Shown here in pieces: positions 49,072 to 51,008 of a stretch of 51,008 bases of DNA. Every line of letters begins with the position of its first letter. Within the stretch, counting starts at the first letter, position 1. The notes under the pieces are model-generated. The model ran no database searches, was not told where the DNA came from, and was given only the letters and a program-made list of their open reading frames with translations. The position numbers and the translations under genes were made by a program. Origin of the DNA: Spirochaetia bacterium (GTDB taxonomy: Bacteria; Spirochaetota; Spirochaetia; Treponematales; Treponemataceae); NCBI GenBank assembly GCA_022768865.1, contig JALELH010000081.1, forward strand, positions 1 to 51,008, given 5' to 3'.

Positions 49072-51008
49072 ATGTCACTATTTTCCCAGCTCCAGAATGT
49101 AACATCAGAAGAAGATGTAAAGGACATTTACATTAAAGCCCTTGGTTTAAAAAAGTTTCAGAAAAACCTGATAGACATTCAGACAAAAGAAGTCTGGTTT
49201 GAAGCAAAAGCAGGCGGCAAAGTTTCTACCTATGCCATGTTTACCCAGCTTGCCCGCTATGTGTATGTGGCAAGGAAAAACGGAGAAGAAATACCGCCAT
49301 TCCTATGCGTCATTGACTGTGTAAAAGCCGCCATCATGCAGACGGACATATTGATTCCTTTATTAGACGATAAGAAAATCAACATCAAATGGGGAAAGTC
49401 CGCCAGCGACGTAAGCCAGGACGCCCTTGAAAAAATAAGCCAGTTCATCGGAACGCACTTTGTTTCCTTTAAAATAGAAACACAGGAAAAGGAATTTATA
49501 GAAACCGTTCATTCTGCCATTGCTAAAGGACAAATCATCCGCACCCAGATAACGCCGGACAACTTAAAGCAGGTCTTTGACCGCTGGGTAGAAATGATCG
49601 GGCGGGAAATAAAAGTAGAACCTGAAAAATACTGCCTGCTGTTTTTTGCAGACATAATGAGCGACGGCACTGTAAGCACACATGAAAACCTGCCTGCAGA
49701 ACTATTGCACAAAAACAACAGGCCAACCTTTTTGCTAGAAGGCCAGCTTTACGAACTTGGCAACTACGACGGCTACCGCAAATTCTGGTCCATATACAAC
49801 CGCCCGCCGGAACAAGAATACCGCAATTATCTTTTGGAACGCCGGGACAGTCTGATTCCCACAGACGAGCGCAGCTTTAAAGGGGCATACTACACGCCGC
49901 TAAACGTTGTAAACAAGGCCTACGAACTATTAAACAAAACCCTTGGCAAAAACTGGCAGCGTGACTACATCGTGTTGGATATGTGCTGCGGAGTGGGAAA
50001 CCTTGAAACAAAACATTCCAACCACCGCAACATTTTTATGAGCACCCTTGACCAAGCAGACGTAGATGTGATGAAAGCCGCAAAAACCTGCCGGGCTGCT
50101 ACAAGGTTTCAGTACGACTATCTGAACGACGACATCACCGACGACGGAAAAATCGACTACACGCTTACGGAGAAAATTCCGCAGAGCCTTCGCACCGCCA
50201 TTGCCGAAGCTAAAGCCGGAAAAGATGCCGCCGGAAAACCTGCGAAGAAAATTTTAGTGTTGATAAATCCGCCCTATGCGGAAGCGACAAACGCAGATAA
50301 TACGGCAAAAGGTGCAGGAGATGCGGAAAATAAAACAGGTGTTGCAAAAACAAAATTTGCTTCTGTTGCAATGGAAAAATATGGAAAAGCAAGCAATGAA
50401 CTTTTCACACAGTTTTTTGCTCGTATTGTACAGGAAATTCCAAATGTAACCATTGCAATGTTCAGTAAATTGAAATATGTAAATGCACCGAATTTTGAAG
50501 AATTTCGGAAAAATATAAGTATAAAATATTTAGACGGTTTTATTGTTCATTCAAAAAGTTTTGACGGTTTAAAAGGTGATTTTCCAATCGGATTTTTAAT
50601 TTGGAAAACTTTCAAAGAATACACGGAATTCCCTTCTGAAATTTCCTGTGAAGTTCTTGATAAAGATGCAAAACCGATAGGTCAGAAATATTTTTATAAT
50701 ATTCCGAATGACCAATACTTAAATGTGTGGATAAAAAGACCTAGAGCAAATAATCAGGAAGTTATCCCTTTGTCAAATGCAATTACACCGACTCCGGGAA
50801 AAGTAAGAGTGAGTAAATGGTCTGATGATGGAATTGCCTATATGTACGCTGGTGTAAATGATCCTCAGCACGCCGGGCAGCAGACTGTTTTATTTTCATC
50901 TCCGTATGGTGGCGGAAATGGGTTTTATGTCACTCCTGAAAATCTCTGGCAAGCCGCCGTTGTTTTTACAGTCCGCAGAATAATTCCGCACACCTGGATA
51001 AACGACCG
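49072..51008 (+). CDS. Nuclease-methyltransferase fusion (type IIG-like restriction enzyme), 3' end cut by window
   Basis: The frame is open from the ATG at 49072 (AGGA upstream) to the end of the window, 645 codons. Near the N-terminus D35 and E44-A-K46 (VWFEAKAG) look like a PD-(D/E)xK nuclease core. YYTP at 273-276, motif I LDMCCGVGNLE (about 302-312) and motif IV NPPY (399-402) mark an N6-adenine methyltransferase. After that a C-terminal region, probably target recognition, begins. This order resembles type IIG enzymes, which cut and methylate with one polypeptide. GC content falls from about 50% near 49750 to about 25% near 50480, so the gene is mosaic. No separate S or R subunit is visible in the window. 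Confidence 0.85.
   Translation, partial: MSLFSQLQNVTSEEDVKDIYIKALGLKKFQKNLIDIQTKEVWFEAKAGGKVSTYAMFTQLARYVYVARKNGEEIPPFLCVIDCVKAAIMQTDILIPLLDDKKINIKWGKSASDVSQDALEKISQFIGTHFVSFKIETQEKEFIETVHSAIAKGQIIRTQITPDNLKQVFDRWVEMIGREIKVEPEKYCLLFFADIMSDGTVSTHENLPAELLHKNNRPTFLLEGQLYELGNYDGYRKFWSIYNRPPEQEYRNYLLERRDSLIPTDERSFKGAYYTPLNVVNKAYELLNKTLGKNWQRDYIVLDMCCGVGNLETKHSNHRNIFMSTLDQADVDVMKAAKTCRAATRFQYDYLNDDITDDGKIDYTLTEKIPQSLRTAIAEAKAGKDAAGKPAKKILVLINPPYAEATNADNTAKGAGDAENKTGVAKTKFASVAMEKYGKASNELFTQFFARIVQEIPNVTIAMFSKLKYVNAPNFEEFRKNISIKYLDGFIVHSKSFDGLKGDFPIGFLIWKTFKEYTEFPSEISCEVLDKDAKPIGQKYFYNIPNDQYLNVWIKRPRANNQEVIPLSNAITPTPGKVRVSKWSDDGIAYMYAGVNDPQHAGQQTVLFSSPYGGGNGFYVTPENLWQAAVVFTVRRIIPHTWIND

Overview
The window looks like chromosomal DNA of a host-associated Treponema-like spirochaete. 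Supporting signs are a run of housekeeping genes of spirochaetal type (a very long signal peptidase I, an LptD-like outer-membrane protein next to uvrA, separate cmk and rpsA genes at the end of a recA operon, SpoVG, a DUF115/Maf-like protein), lysine-rich low-complexity tails, moderately low GC content and spirochaete-style lipoboxes. Species cannot be named from the sequence alone.

Left end (1-2080) is accessory: a truncated FAD oxidoreductase, an array of about nine units with a 22-bp period, and a DinJ/YafQ toxin-antitoxin pair lying between two 86-bp direct repeats that each carry the 3' end of lepB. Then come lepB, a free Hpt domain, a histone-like lysine-rich protein, lptD and uvrA (2048-11112).

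11182-21609 is a catabolic island: a YqhD/butanol-type alcohol dehydrogenase, a cytidylate-kinase-like protein, a polar amino-acid-type ABC transporter, an AraC regulator, a four-gene HcnABC/opine-oxidase-like flavoprotein complex, and a divergent ornithine-cyclodeaminase-family enzyme. A 19-bp motif shared (18/19) by the two control regions ties uptake and oxidation together. The substrate is unknown; an amine, amino acid or opine is likely.

21792-34669 begins with an acidic protein, a small broken-looking ORF, hairpin repeats and a sigma-54-type activator. The recA-folK-scpA-scpB-pseudouridine synthase-cmk-rpsA operon follows, and back to back with recA a small 2[4Fe-4S] ferredoxin. After these come an M23 peptidase, a secreted protein, a TrpR-like repressor and a PurO-like IMP cyclohydrolase. 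Two candidate small RNAs lie here: one with a C-rich loop (33527-33613) and one rod-like hairpin (34722-34829).

35028-47397 is again core: a PpiD/SurA-like foldase, DUF115 protein, lepA, an HtrA-like lipoprotein, a secreted protein with calcium-loop motifs, tilS, L25, tRNA-Gln, spoVG and ispE. The right end (47484-51008) is a small defence-type island. It holds a three-gene module with a DUF3990/ADP-ribosyltransferase-like toxin candidate, an XRE regulator, an operator-rich divergent region, and the first 645 codons of a nuclease-methyltransferase fusion whose GC content falls sharply part-way through.
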